Below, one piece after another: positions 9,899 to 21,300 of a DNA stretch of 64,000 nucleotides; position 1 is the first letter of the stretch; the number at the start of each line of letters is the position of its first letter. Both the position numbers and the translations under genes were made by a program. Source of the stretch: Apoderus coryli (Eukaryota > Arthropoda > Insecta > Coleoptera > Attelabidae). The DNA lies in the NCBI GenBank assembly GCA_911728435.2, contig OU452208.1:6758001-6822000 (forward strand), written 5' to 3'. The notes under the pieces were generated by a model. That model saw nothing but the letters and a program-made list of their open reading frames with translations, did not search any database and was not told where the DNA came from.

Positions 9899-10791
9899 AT
9901 TATCTTTATGTTAAAATAACGTACTAAGTGAATCGCATGTTTGACGTTTATCAATACGGGTTTTTAACGTTTCTCGAAACCAATAAGGCGTGTAGGACCA
10001 AACCTTCTACTAGTTTACTCAAGTTCCCAAATTCGACAGCGTAAGTGACAGAACCAATACGATGGTTTCCCACCTTTTAAAAAATGCCGATTTATTTACA
10101 GTGAGAAAAAGCCTACCTGCATTGGTCATTTTTAATAGTGAAAAAAACGTATTTTTAAAACGTTATTTTTAATAATAAAAATGTGGTTTGTTAAATCGAC
10201 GAATCCTATTGGTTCTGACGGTCAGACGATCACTAACTCCATTTGATTTGAACTATAGGTTTTAGCTGTTAAACTTTCATGTATACAACTGCACCTGAAA
10301 ATTAAAGTTGACGTTTGCGAGCATTTACGTAAAAAATAATTACCAAACTGATTTTTTAATCGATTTATTCAAACTTTTACATGCTGCACTAAACAAACTT
10401 TAAAAAATCGTTACAATATACGTCAATATTACGTTAATAAATGTATTGTTTTAAAAATACAAGTACACGTTTATTCAACGTTCTGTAGAAACTTTGTTCA
10501 AAAATAAATATATAACAATAAAATTCGTGTATGTGTCGTTTATTTTCTACGTGTATTCGACGTATTCTGGAAACGTTTTAAAAATATTATTATCAACGTT
10601 GTTTTGAAATGTTTTGAACACCACACAAAGTTGTTATATATTCACCAATATAAAACGTTTTTCTTTACACGTTTTATGTAATATTTAATACCGCAACATT
10701 TTTGAGTAGATTCTACGCAATAAAAACACGATTTTAATAACACCTTATTAGTAAATTTTAACGTTTTTTTTACGTACGTGTGTTTATTGGG

Positions 10792-11404
10792 TTTAAACTA
10801 TGTGATTTAGTCTTTTGTTAAAACAAAGAAATCATCTGTTCAAGTGTTCAAAGGGTGGGGGTTAATTGAATCTGCGCTGCCCATTTAACGACCCAACCCA
10901 ACAAACGATTGAGGAAGTAAGAGTTTCACTGCGTCAAAATCCGTCTGAATCAGTTCGCAAACGCAGTTAACGACTTCATTAAATAATCGTCATAGCACAA
11001 GATTCTGAAGCAAGATTTACAGCATACAAAAATGCTTTCAAATATATAAATTAAAAGTCAAATAGAATCAGTAGAATAAATAAAACTCTATACAAAACTA
11101 TATACAATTTTAATGCTCAAAACTTTATAATAAATATAATTTGCAAAGTAAGGACATTCCTTAATTAATTATTTAAATTAATTAGAGTTAAAATTCTGGT
11201 TTCATGAAAATATACTGCATAATATTGTGCTAATGTAACAAGACAACTGTGATGAGCTTTAGTTCTATAAAGCTTTTCGTTTACCATTTTCTTAAAACTG
11301 TTGGTAATTATTTTTAGTTAAATCAGGTTGATTATGAATTGCCTCATTACCTAAATCAACTACATCTAACATGCACTCCTGAGGTGGATTGAGATGTTTG
11401 TTAC
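10792..11404. other. No gene recognised
   Basis: AT-rich spacer between the ACGT-motif element and a LINE relic. Nothing recognised. Confidence 0.5.
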
Positions 11405-12373
11405 AAAAAGAATTTTCCAAGTTAGAGCGAATGGTGCATTATCCGCTAAATTGCCGGTCTTGAGTGGTGTCCCGCAGGGGTCTGTACTGGGCCATTGCTT
11501 TTCCTGGCATATATATCAGACTTAACAAGAACCATCACGTCAAACATGAGCTTCTTTGCTGATGACACCAAATTGTTTTGTAACCCACTGCGAGACGATA
11601 ATGAATTCCAGATCGACATTGATGGGGTAGTGTCCTGGTCGGCGGTTTGGTTGATGAACTTGAATTTGGAGAAGTGTCAGGTACTACACATCGGAGCTAA
11701 TAATCCCAGGACTCCATATTTCATCAATGGAAATGCCGTTAAATCTGTAAATCAGCAGAAGGATCTTGGTGTCATAGTAACAGCGGATTTGAAGTGGGAG
11801 GCCCATATTTCCGCCACAGTGAAGAAAGCTAATAGACTGTGGTATCTGATACAGAGAGCTTTCAAATCGAGATCAAACTCTCTAATATTGCAATTGTATA
11901 AATCGTATGTCAGACCACTATTGAAATATGCCAAAAGCGTTTCGTCCCCCTACTTCATTAAGGACATAGAGGCATTGGAAAGGGTTCAGAGGAGATTCAC
12001 TAAGCTACCTCATGCGCTTAGCCATGTACCATATGATGAGCGATTGGGGCTTTTAAATTTGACATGTCTTTATGATCGACGACAGCGAGGCGATCTAATT
12101 CAAACGTACAAGATACTTAGTGGCTACTACTCGGTGAATCTCGATGTATTTCATCCTGCTAGAAATCCTAATCTGCGTGGCAATAGTAAGAAACTTGACA
12201 AGGAGAGATGTGCTAGACTTCCTCGGAAGAATTTTATAACAAACAGAGTTGTATAGGCATGGAATTCATTACCTGAAGAGGTGATAATGGCGCAAACGGT
12301 TGACAGCTTTAAGAACAGACTGGACAATTTCATGGAGGATCATGGCGATCAGTTGGTCCACTACTCGCTATAG
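11405..12373 (+). pseudogene. Non-LTR reverse transcriptase, C-terminal half
   Basis: The fragment opens in the palm domain with LSGVPQGSVLG, then loses one base near 11493, where GGCCATTG stands for a Gly-Pro-Leu codon set, and reads on as LLFLAYISDL and FFADDTKLF (catalytic DD). The thumb and C-terminal region follow: QKDLGVIVTADLKW, YKSYVRPLLKYA, ALERVQRRFTK, and RNPNLRGNSKKL. A TAG at 12254-12256 interrupts the well-known end of the domain, which resumes in frame as AWNSLPEEV and FKNRLDNF to a stop at 12373. Thus there are two lesions plus 5' truncation. Clade within the CR1/jockey assemblage is not assigned. Confidence 0.85.
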
Positions 12374-13467
12374 AAGATTAGTGAGGATGAGATCAATATT
12401 TCAAAAACCTCAAATTAGGAACTGAGCAACAGTTTCATCGGTTTTTCTTTCGCAATAATAAAATATCGACTCTCTCTACGGAAGTATCAAGGACAAGAAA
12501 ACAGCAATTTGCATAGTCAGAACAGAAAAACAATCTCTAAAGGAATTGTTGCGAAGAGGCAAGGGATCACGTCATATAGTAGATTGTAGTCTACGACTTT
12601 CAACGTCGAACACTCTTTCATCAATAAACAGTCTCTGATCTGGTTCTGTCATTGTTGTTGTTAACAGCAGGTTTTTGCTGATGCTGCTTCTTTACCAAAA
12701 GTTGACCGAAACGATCCAATGCATCATAGTGGAGTTAACCCTTTTTCGAAATCATCAAAAATGATTAAAGGCAACATTCACGACAAATATCCAGTTTTTC
12801 CAAACATGCTCTCAAAGTGCCATATTATATTGTTCGTTTGTAAAAAAAATATAAAATCGTAGATATTGTCTATTTGGCACATTCAGTTTTACGTATATTC
12901 AGGACTTAATATTTTACACAATAACTGCAAAGGAATGAAACATTTATTTCTTCCAACAGTATTGATTCCTCTTCTTCAGAAATATATAGAGTAAATTGGA
13001 AACAACAGCCAATCTATTTTGTCAGGAAGATTACCTCAATTTGTTACGTTATATGGTGAGGCGATATGTGAAAGAAAGCTTTATTATTTTTCAGTAAATG
13101 ACAACTTCGGTTAGACGATCGATGAACATTTCTCATACATAAAAGATAGATGTGAGTATATGTTAGTTTTGTAGATTGAATATAGATTGACTGATATGCG
13201 TTTAGTATCGTATATTATTTACTTTTGAGGAAAAGTTAGTAATTTGTAGGAAATAGCTCAGAAAAATCAAAATTTATCTAATTTTTTTTTTGATATTTGG
13301 AACTCGAATTTTAACTTTTTTCTGTTCATTTGAGGTTAGAGTGTGTATGTTGTTGGCCGCAAGTTTTTGTTCAGTTCAATAATTATTGTTTATTGTTATT
13401 CAGCGTATGGTGAGAAATAACCCCAGGCAAGCACTACTTGTTATTTAAATTTTATTCAAGTGATTAG
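12374..13467. other. No gene recognised
   Basis: AT-rich sequence following the LINE relic, with no recognisable tail or second gene. Confidence 0.5.
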
Positions 13468-13815
13468 AAATCACTTCATATTTACACGGCTGTCGGATCG
13501 GGTGACCCAATTTTTGAAGAAACATTATTACGATGGAATCACGAAGTCGAGAACGAACCTGATTCGGACAATGGCGGGACTGACTATGAAGATAATGTTT
13601 CAATTCAATCCAGTTCGATCGAGACAGCATCTATTCAACAGGAGAAATTGAAAAAGAGAAGGAAATTGAACATGTTTTAGGAAAAGTGGTAAAAGAAAAA
13701 TGGAGCACTGAGTTTCCTTGTCGCAGTCGCGCATCAAGATTTAAGAAGGTGGTAAAACGAGTTTTTGAACGTTATAAACAAAATCAAAAATTCTTCACCA
13801 CTGCAAAGTTTTATT
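13468..13815 (+). pseudogene. Possible piggyBac-like transposase N-terminal remnant
   Basis: A frame at 13468-13680 encodes an acidic, Ser-rich segment (VENEPDSDNGGTDYEDN) ending in a basic KLKKRRK. After a one-base shift the coding continues at 13680 as GKVVKEKWSTEFPCRSRASR. An acidic N-terminus followed by a GK-x-x-KW and R-x-R-x-S/R segment is what piggyBac-type transposases look like before their DDD core. No core follows within the next kilobase, so this would be a fragment. The similarity is by eye and weak; it could be an unrelated coding scrap. Confidence 0.3.
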
Positions 13816-13949
13816 AAAATTTTTGCTGTGAGGAAGGTTGCAAAGGTCTATTCCCCAATCCGTCACAGTCACAAAAATTTAGTCAAACAAATTAAAACCA
13901 AACCTAAAATAACAGCAACCATTCAACTATTGACATTTTGTGTGTGAAA

Positions 13950-14745
13950 AATAAAACCATTACACGATTTTAACTGTGGTTTTCAATTTTTGATTAAATT
14001 TTTGTGGTTGTTGTTGATAGTGTAGACCCTTGTTCCAAATCACAATAATAAAATAATAACTTTTCAATCCACAGTTTGTCAAACCTATTACAAATACGCA
14101 ACACATTATGTAAGATTAAAATAAGTTTTATGCTCAATGCTCATGCAGATTCAATTTTTGTCCAACACTGTATTAACTTACAAAACACGAACAATAACTA
14201 ACTAATCTGACATTTGCATATGAATAATATTCGTATTATATTGCAACTACAACTTTTTCAATTAAAACTCCAACATATATGGGGCAGAGGGAGAGTTATG
14301 TTTGACACACATTTTGTAAACGCATATTTAATATTATGGGAGAGCAAAAAGCACTCAGGTATTATGATAAGACCTCATAAACTATACTTTATTTCAATTA
14401 ATTCAAAACCATATAATATGCACCCTTATCGGCAATAATGGGGGCTGTACGATATACGAAATGTTAAAAGTAGTTACTAAGAAGTATAATTTTCAAGGAT
14501 GAAAATGTGACTGCGGGGGCTTGACATGTCGTTATCCAGGACACGATTATCCAGATTTTACACTCACTCACTACAAGTGTGAAAAAGTAAACATTTTTCC
14601 TTTCAACAAAAATAAATATTAGATAAGAAAACTGATGGAAGCTTTATAATGTTTAGGATTTTTCATGATTGAAGTTTCCAAAGAATTTGTTGTAGTGTAT
14701 CAGCTCAGGAAGATTTTTCCAGAGTATTGCTCAGTCTGTATCCTC
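13950..14745. other. No gene recognised
   Basis: AT-rich sequence; short open frames show no recognisable motif. Confidence 0.5.
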
Positions 14746-15184
14746 CTACATTCTGAACTTCTCCTTGTAGGTGTGTTTCCCTAAGCCACACAACGGCTTA
14801 GGCACTACAAAAAAGCTTGACATCCCCTTTTTTGCTAACTTATTCGCTTCTTCGATTCCCCTGACTGTCTGGGTATATAAAGTAAACTCTGTTATTGATA
14901 CAAGCTCGTTAAGACCTCTTGAGCATTCCCCCACATATGGTGACAGGCCCGAGTACTCCTGCTCATGTTCCTTTATTGGTTTTGGAGCCGTCTGTAAATA
15001 TTCTGATAGTGGTTTCTTTAAGGTTGCTGGTGTGTAAGTTCATTTCCCAGTCCCTCTTGTTACTTAACTTTGTGGGCTTCAGAAAGTTTAATTTTTTTCT
15101 TTTTTTAATCCTTCCTGTCCTCCACTCGCACACACCTCTTGAAGAAAGCTTATTGTACCATTTCAGGACCATACCATCGAACAT
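14746..15184 (-). pseudogene. LINE RNase H domain fragment
   Basis: Minus-strand RNase H of a LINE. The first block, TIRIFTDGSKTNKGT, holds the first catalytic Asp. A stop and a frameshift follow, and the reading resumes with YVGECSRGLNELVSI. The last part, GIEEANKLAKKG, corresponds to the family's G-x-E-x-A-D-x-LAKKG motif but has Asn where the last catalytic Asp belongs. It then ends PLCGLGKHTYKEKF. The domain is much shorter than normal, so an internal deletion has occurred. RNase H follows the reverse transcriptase in I/jockey-type LINEs; no adjacent RT is present. Its 5' side abuts a truncated mariner at 15217. Confidence 0.7.
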
Positions 15185-15216
15185 TAACTATAGACAAGGA
15201 GGTTCACTAGACACTG

Positions 15217-16285
15217 AAAACATGCATTCTGAATGCAGCAACCGGTTCTTGAGGTGTCGAAAAACGTTGACGTCTCAGTTTGTTTTTTACGTACGGGAAT
15301 AAAAAGAAGTCATTCGGTGCCAAGTCACGACGGATGACTCATCAAATCGTTGTTTTGGGTGCTCAAAAATGCAGTTGTTTGAGCCGATGTGTGAGAGCTC
15401 GCATTGTCGTGGTGAAGAGTGATCCGTCTTCGGCGGTTGGTTTTCCTGAATTCTGGGAAGAGAACTGGCAAACAAATGGTCGTGTACCACTCAGAATTGA
15501 CTGTGCTGCGTTGTTCTAGTGGTACGGTTGCGACATGTCCAGTTTTTCCGAAAAAACAGGCGACCATTTGCTTGGAAGTGCTTCGTGCGCGAACAACTTT
15601 TGTTGAATTTGGCTCATCTTGAAACACCCATACACTCGACTGCGGTTTACTTTCGGGCTCATACGCGTACATCCTCGATTCGTCACCTGTCTCGATGTCA
15701 TAGACGTGTTTCGAAGCACCGCGATCGTATTTTTTGAGCATTATTTCGACCAATTGTGTAGGATCCAACGCGAACAAATTTTTTTGACAGTCAAATGTTT
15801 ATGCAATATTGAATTATGCTGGTCCCACTATTGCCTAAGGTTGTCTCAATCTCTTGATAGGTCACATAACGATTTTGCAATATCAGTTCGCGCACAGGAT
15901 CAATGGTTTTCGGAACAACAACTGATTTTGGACGCTCTTCACGACATTCGTCTTGAAGTGAACTACGACCACGATTGAATTCACCATACCATTCAGAAAC
16001 ACTTAAATTAAGTTCATCCATGCACTGTTGCTGAGTTAATGGACGTCGAAAGTTGTAAAAAATAGTCGCACGAAAATGCTCACGATTTGGAATTATTCCA
16101 TTTTTGGGCCGAGATGAATCTTTTAAGTTACCGTAAACAACACAAATAGTGCAGCGCTCGTATGTCAAAACGTTTTGAGTTCGTATAACCTTAAAAATGT
16201 CCAACTTTACGATAGAGCTGATATAGTTGCCAGATTGCAACATCAGGGTTGCCAAATCCCGAAATATAAAATGCAACCCTCGTAT
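15217..16285 (-). mobile_element. mariner copy A, 3' truncated
   Basis: On the minus strand the element starts ATACGAGGGTTG at 16285, next to a TA (16286-16287), and is the same family as the copy at 62777-64000. The match ends at 15217 inside the transposase C-terminus, after the FRMHV codons, so the 3' inverted end is missing. Confidence 0.85.
15218..16110 (-). pseudogene. mariner transposase, broken
   Basis: DD34D-type mariner transposase. Visible: NREHFRATIFYNFRR (N-terminal HTH start), WYGEFNRGRSSLQDE linker, SVVVPKTID, ETTLGNSGTSI, YDIETGDESRMYAYEPES (first catalytic Asp, with Arg for the usual Trp), TKVVRARSTSKQMVACFFGKTGHVATVPLEQR, and ITLHHDNASSHTS (second Asp). Lesions: a disturbed start, a deletion in the HTH (the FGDEAPSRTS part is absent), frameshifts, and a small deletion after MSHPS that brings in stops and loses the third Asp segment. 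The end is truncated. Not functional as it stands. Confidence 0.85.
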
Positions 16286-16429
16286 TAACTATAAGCGCGG
16301 CGAATCGCTTTGTAGACATGAACATCAAACGTGCCAACACGAGGGTGAAGTACCTGTCTATTATTTTAACTGCGACCATACTACACTCACTAGCATTCTA
16401 CTTGCACACAACATTCATTCTAGGATGGG

Positions 16430-16560
16430 GGTCACCGCGAGGTCCGTTTTTAATTAACCCCGCAAAACGGTCACCCATCCAACTTGTAACCGCGCTCAAC
16501 ACAGCTGCACTTCGACGATCGTCAGTGTATGCTACCGTCGAGGCTACCCGGCCCCGTTAT
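16430..16560 (-). repeat. 5S rRNA-related sequence (SINE3-like or 5S pseudogene)
   Basis: On the minus strand the stretch reads GACGATCGTCGAAGTGCAGC, then GAGCGCGGTTA, then GTTGGATGGGTGACCG. These fall in the same order and spacing as the internal promoter part of arthropod 5S rRNA (GATC..CGAA..GCAGC, GGGCGCGGTTA, CTTrGATGGGkGACCG). The 5' third of 5S is not recognisable and the 3' end diverges after GACCG. A 5S-derived SINE head fits better than a true 5S gene. Confidence 0.5.
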
Positions 16561-16599
16561 ATTTTTCTTAGTTTTGTCACTAGGCTTTAGAGATGGTAT

Positions 16600-17258
16600 G
16601 TGGGTAGTAAGATATACTAAAAGAACATTTTAGGCCTGATCAATTTACATACATACTCTAGGGTTAAAACAGGAAGCTTTGGGATCGTGTTTTTTATTCT
16701 TATTAATTTCCAGAGGACAAACTTCGCAAACGTATGCAAGAAATTCTTCATATTTACCAAAATTCCTGCGTTTTTTTTTTCTATTACACAGTATATTTAA
16801 AATTTGTTATGGGTTCTTAAATATCAATAAAACCGAACAACGAACAGGACTTGTAGATGGCAATTATTTTAATGGGTAATATTAATGAGGCGAATACGAA
16901 TAAATTACCGGCAACACGTTAACATTGTATAGCATACGAACACGAGAATACGCTATAAAAATTGATTTTTTTCCCAAAAGCCATTCTTCAAAACTCCTTG
17001 TAGGTACGTACTTATTATAAGTATGAGGTAAGGCTAAAATATTGGCAAAATATTTTAATGAATAGCTATTAGGTTGCATAAAAAACTGACCTACGTGATG
17101 GACGGAAATTTAACAATATTGTAGGTATTATTAGAAATACATAAACAGGGTAATAAATTATGATTATTTATTTCTCTTGCACCCTGAATGGTGAGGTCAT
17201 TGAACAGGAGGCTCTCTAGGAATCTCCCTTAATAGTAAACTTCTTTGGAATACGAACT
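16600..17258. other. No gene recognised
   Basis: AT-rich, no recognisable frame or repeat apart from low-complexity T runs. Confidence 0.5.
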
Positions 17259-17477
17259 TATGGGGCAATAGTTTGGCAATCTACGGCAGAACAAAGTACA
17301 ACCAGGAGAAAACTTCATAGGGTAAAAAAGCTAGCATGCATATGCATTATGGTGGCTATGAGAACGTGCCTCATTAGGGCACTAGAGGTCATAACGAATT
17401 TCGCGCATTTGCACTTGGTGATAGAGCAGCAAATGAGACCATCAGAAGCGGAAGCCTATAAGCAATATAACGATTAG
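17259..17477 (+). pseudogene. LINE RT C-terminal fragment (pre-RNase H region)
   Basis: A 72-codon open stretch without its own ATG: YGAIVWQSTAEQ, RRKLHRVKKLACICIMVAMRT, and RALEVITNFAHLHLVIEQQ, closed by TAG at 17475-17477. This is the conserved region between the RT thumb and RNase H of jockey/I-type LINEs (YGALVWW, LQRLACL-x-ITGAMRTTPT, ALE..LPPLHL). It is isolated: no palm domain upstream and no RNase H downstream on this strand. Confidence 0.6.
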
Positions 17478-17500
17478 AGATCACTTGAAAAACAGAATCC

Positions 17501-17542
17501 GTGTCACAGGTTGGAATCAAACCACCATCTCCCAATCTCCGG
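17501..17542 (-). repeat. tRNA-related SINE 3'-half fragment
   Basis: The minus strand reads CCGGAGATTGGGAGATGGTG, then GTTTGATTCCAACCTGTGAC. It matches the T-arm half of the tRNA-related units at 30150-30225, 30470-30545 and 30749-30824 with a few changes. The B-box-like GGTTTGATTCC is present; the A-box half is missing. Confidence 0.5.
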
Positions 17543-18954
17543 TATGTATATATAAATATATATAACTAAGATTTTGCCATATCTAGACATGCTGAAAAAT
17601 GTGAATAATAATAATTACCTTTACTAACTTGGCTAACTACCACTATACCATTTCAATTTCAACTTTACTTGATAGCTGTATTATTATAGCTATATAGTTA
17701 ATTATTGTTTGCTGCCTCGTTAGCTAAAGCAGCCAGCTATTATAACTATTAGATATCATTATATAACGTTATCATAAACTTTAATACTAACCTACCGTCG
17801 TCACACGTACACATCTAATGTAGCTGTTAAGCTTATACTTAAGCAGTTAGTGTGGTAAATAACTGCTTATGCCTGTTAACTGTCGTGGGAATCTTAAACA
17901 TATATACGTGAAGCTATATTTTATATGAAGTGAGCTGTGATATCTTATTTAACTTTAATGTATTTGTTATTAGTTCTTTATTATAAGATTACAAGCATCC
18001 AATGATCTTTCGTTTTTAACGTCAAAAAATATTAATGTATAAGTCATGGCTGAACCTACCTAATATTATTTCTTTATCTGTTTAAAACAACTATACATAT
18101 TTCTCGTAATTTCAGAAGAGATGCTCATTTTCATCTTAGAAATTCCTTTTGTAAATAAAATTATCATTATCAATGGCAGCTCGTGAAGGTATGCCTTTCA
18201 GCCTCAGCGTTATCTCGAGACAGTGGTGGAGCGACTACTTTAGGCCACATGAAAGTCAGACTAGGGCTCCATCGGATATTTGTTTATTTGGTGTAATTAG
18301 TTTTGATGGTCCTTTCTTAAAAATTAAATGAACACAATATAGTGCGATAGACCGGAGTTGGAATGTTTCCTTGAATTTATCGCGACCAAAATTAGATCAT
18401 GAAAGAAAGCAGTAAAATTATTTACATGCAAAAACGTGAATTTTAACTAACTAAAGTTTACAAATTTTAAGCAAAATATTGCTAAATAGGATTACAAGCG
18501 AAATTGTGCGAGGACAGATTTAAAATTTTATAAACGAATGAAAGAAGGTATAAAAACGCCTCAAAAGGTTGAAATGCTGGCGTGTAGTTGCTGCGCGGTT
18601 GCAATTTGGTGAGCCGGTGTCCCATCTCAATTGTAGCATGAATGGTGATGCGTCATAGTGGCGTATCTACTACTTTTTCAAAATAAATTTCGAATAGCAC
18701 AAATTATTAGATTTTAAAAAAAATTTCTGCAACACGAAATATGAGCGATTTTCACTCACCTGTCTTAAACGCACGTTTCTTTTATAATTTTGATTGACTG
18801 TTAATTAGAAATTTAACCGAAACTTTATTGCCAATGAAAATTTTGACAGTTTCTCGTTCCTGTTACAATAAAAGTTAAAGTAAGATGGGATGCAGTCTCA
18901 ACCGTTGGTTGGTTTTTTAGGTTATAATTTACCTAATCCAAAAAAAAGCATTAC
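17543..18954. other. No gene recognised
   Basis: AT-rich. 17620-17900 has several short palindromes of the TTAGCTAA kind but no clear ends. A 52-codon frame at 18173-18331 has no recognisable motif. Confidence 0.4.
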
Positions 18955-19600
18955 CAAATTATGGGAATTAAACACGATTGGTAAATTCTTTGTACATGTT
19001 TTGTATTTCTTGATTTGGAATGGCATTGATAGTATCTATAGTATCTATAGTTTCAATTCCATCAAATCGTTATTCAACGGGTATCCATAGATTTTCTGCT
19101 TGAGATAGCCCTATAAATAAAACTCCATTATAGTCAAGTCAGGGCTTCGAGGAGGCCAAAGAATTGGGCCATTTCGTCCAATCCACCGCCCAGGAAATTG
19201 CTTATCTAGTCATTCGCGAGCGATTCTCGTTGAATGCGCTGGATGTCCGTCTTGTTGGAAGTAAACATTCAGTCTATCGTTGAGAGGCATACTATGCAAA
19301 TGATCTTAGAGACAATTGTCCAATATTTCCAAGTATATACTGCTATACTGGTTCATATATTTTTTATAATATTGCCTGCTGCATTGAACTCTAAACTCTG
19401 GATTCTCCGTGGACCAATACCGTAAATTTTGAGAACTTACAACTCCATTAGTAGAAAAAGTGCATTCGTCTGAGAATATAATATTTTTAGTAAAATTCTG
19501 ATTTTGCAAACAAAATTCTAATCATCTTGCCTCGTCATTTTCTTCTAATGTGTGTATAAATTTAGATTTAAATGGTACTGTATTAACGTTGTGAACAACT
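18955..19600 (-). pseudogene. mariner/Tc1-type transposase relic (second family)
   Basis: The minus strand shows a catalytic-core relic. FTKNIIFSDECTFSTNG holds the first Asp, followed by SSQNLRYWSTENPEF. After a gap come VYFQQDGHPAHSTRIARE (second Asp), the stop-interrupted RWIGRNGPILWPPRSPDLT (third Asp) and GYLKQKIYGYPLN, and then AIPNQEIQNMYKEF, which matches the usual C-terminal helix. The block between the second strand and QQDG is shortened, and several stops are present. The WIGR..GPI-WPPRSPDLT signature is a different mariner-like lineage from the copies at 15.2-16.3 and 62.8-64.0 kb. I see no inverted ends. Confidence 0.7.
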
Positions 19601-19689
19601 ATATACACATATACGAGTATATACAAAACCCACAATACAAACTACTATCCAGTGTGTGAATCGCTCAAAAATTAATGCACATTAAAAAA

Positions 19690-21300
19690 GTCACCTACTG
19701 TATAAAAAGCTTTTCTAACAAATACGTATTTAGAGCTTTACGGAATCGAGGAAGGGATCATAGCAATTTGATTTCCATTGGCAGATAGTTGTGCATTTTT
19801 TTGCATTGTATAGAATCGAGCTTTTGATTAATTTGGAGGATGGGGCTGGCAGATAAAGATCATGGTCGGCGTTTCTAAGGAGATAGTTATGGAATGGTCT
19901 TTCAGAGACATCTGTTTGTGGATTAAGCAGACCGATTCCAATATGAATAAGGAAGGTAGTGTTAGTATTTTAAATTTTCTGAAGAAGTCCTGACAATGGG
20001 CTCTATAATGCAATCTCAGAGAGTATCGAATAGCTCTTTTTTGTAATCTAAAAATACGCCCAAAATGCGTTCCACAGCATGTACCCCAGAATGGGAGGGC
20101 GTATCGAAGATGGGATTCGAAGAGTGAAAAGTAGACTGTTATGGAAATTGACAAGTTAAGTTCTTTGAAAACTGATCTTAACGCAAAACAGGCAGAGCTT
20201 AATTTTTTTGATAACGCATCAATTTTGCAACTTCCACTTCAGGGAGCTGTCAACAACAAGGCCCAGAAATTTCACAGAATAAACGACGTCAATAGTGGAA
20301 TTATTAAGTTCAAAAGACTGCAGCGCACCTTTAAATGACACAGATTTAGTTTTCGCAGTGTTCAAGCACAACAGGTTAGAGTCACACCATGATTTGATGG
20401 TGATTAAGTCTTTGGAATATGAAGAGCCACACTATCCGCACCGCACCAAGTGAAACTAGTATCATCAGCAAAGAGACATACTTTACCGCTGATGTCTAGG
20501 CACGTAATGTCGTTGATAAATTGCAAAAACAAAATAGGACCCAACACCGAACCCTGTGGAACTCCACAATCCATCGGCTTGCAAGAAGACACAGCCGCAA
20601 TGACCCTCACACACTGAGTTCTGTAGCTAAGGTACGATTTAAACCATCCCAGTCGAATCCCCCGAATTCCGTAGTGCTGTATCTTGTTAATTAGGATGTT
20701 ATGACTTACACAGTCGAATGCTTTGGAGAAATCACAGAAAATTGTTGCTGTAAAGTGGAGATTCTTCAAGTTGGAGTAAACATTGTTGAAGACGGAGAAT
20801 ATAGCATCATTAGTGCATTTGTTAGCTAAAAATCCAAATTGGTGGCTAGTTAATACTTCATATTTGTGCAGAAATGATAGAAGTCTCCTTTTAACCAGTC
20901 TTTCAATAAACTTGGATAGAATAGATAGAAGTGCAATTGGACGATAGTTTGAAGCTTGATCCTTATCGCCGCCCTTGTGCAGAGGAATTATTATCGATGT
21001 CTTAAGGCATTGTGGAAAAATACCATTTTGGAATGACTTGTTAAGTAAATCTGTGAAAACGATTATTGTACATTCCGTTAAATTAGACAACATTTTCAAA
21101 GTGATTCCATCAGTTCCAGATGACACCTTGTTTTTGATGTCTTTAATCGTACTGCAAAGCTCTGGAGGTGCAAGGGGTGTTAGGAAGAAACTATGTATAT
21201 TCTCATTGGTATTTGAAAGATATGAGAGCGGATCCTGGGAGGGGAATATATTAACGAATAGTCTTCTCCCAAACCGTAACATTGTACAACAGAAATTCTT
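19690..21300 (-). pseudogene. Non-LTR reverse transcriptase, 5' truncated and frameshifted
   Basis: A 292-codon open part (20404-21282) includes IKNKVSSGTDGITLKML, ASNYRPIALLSILSKFIERLV, FCDFSKAFDCVSHNIL (first Asp), CGVPQGSVLGPILF and LFADDTSF (catalytic DD). Further 3', in changed frames, are NTAKTKSVSFKG, KFLGLVVDSSLKW, and an open 108-codon piece (19828-20154) with YFSLFESHLRYALPFWGTCCG and IFRLQKRAIRYS. The end near 19690-19800 still encodes the HNYLPMEIK and FRKALNTYLLEKLF-like tail. So most of the RT-thumb-C-terminal protein is there, broken by indels between 20154 and 20404 and near 19828. There is no endonuclease: the copy begins within or just before the RT. Confidence 0.85.

Larger units (their letters stand above)
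8317..10791. mobile_element. ACGT-motif-saturated TIR element, interrupted
   Basis: The left end begins CCCAGTAAACC and the reverse complement of the right end begins CCCAATAAACA; both run into TACGT. The interior on both sides of the inserted Penelope-like element (8725-9898) is full of short variants of AACGTTTTT and its complement, for example near 8400, 8560, 10150, 10440, 10570 and 10760. No gene belongs to it, so it is non-autonomous. The class is unknown. I see no clear target-site duplication. Confidence 0.55.

Noticed and set aside
18173..18331. 52-codon ORF MAAREGMPFSLSV...
   Set aside because: Interesting codon pattern, but no recognisable domain or splice context.
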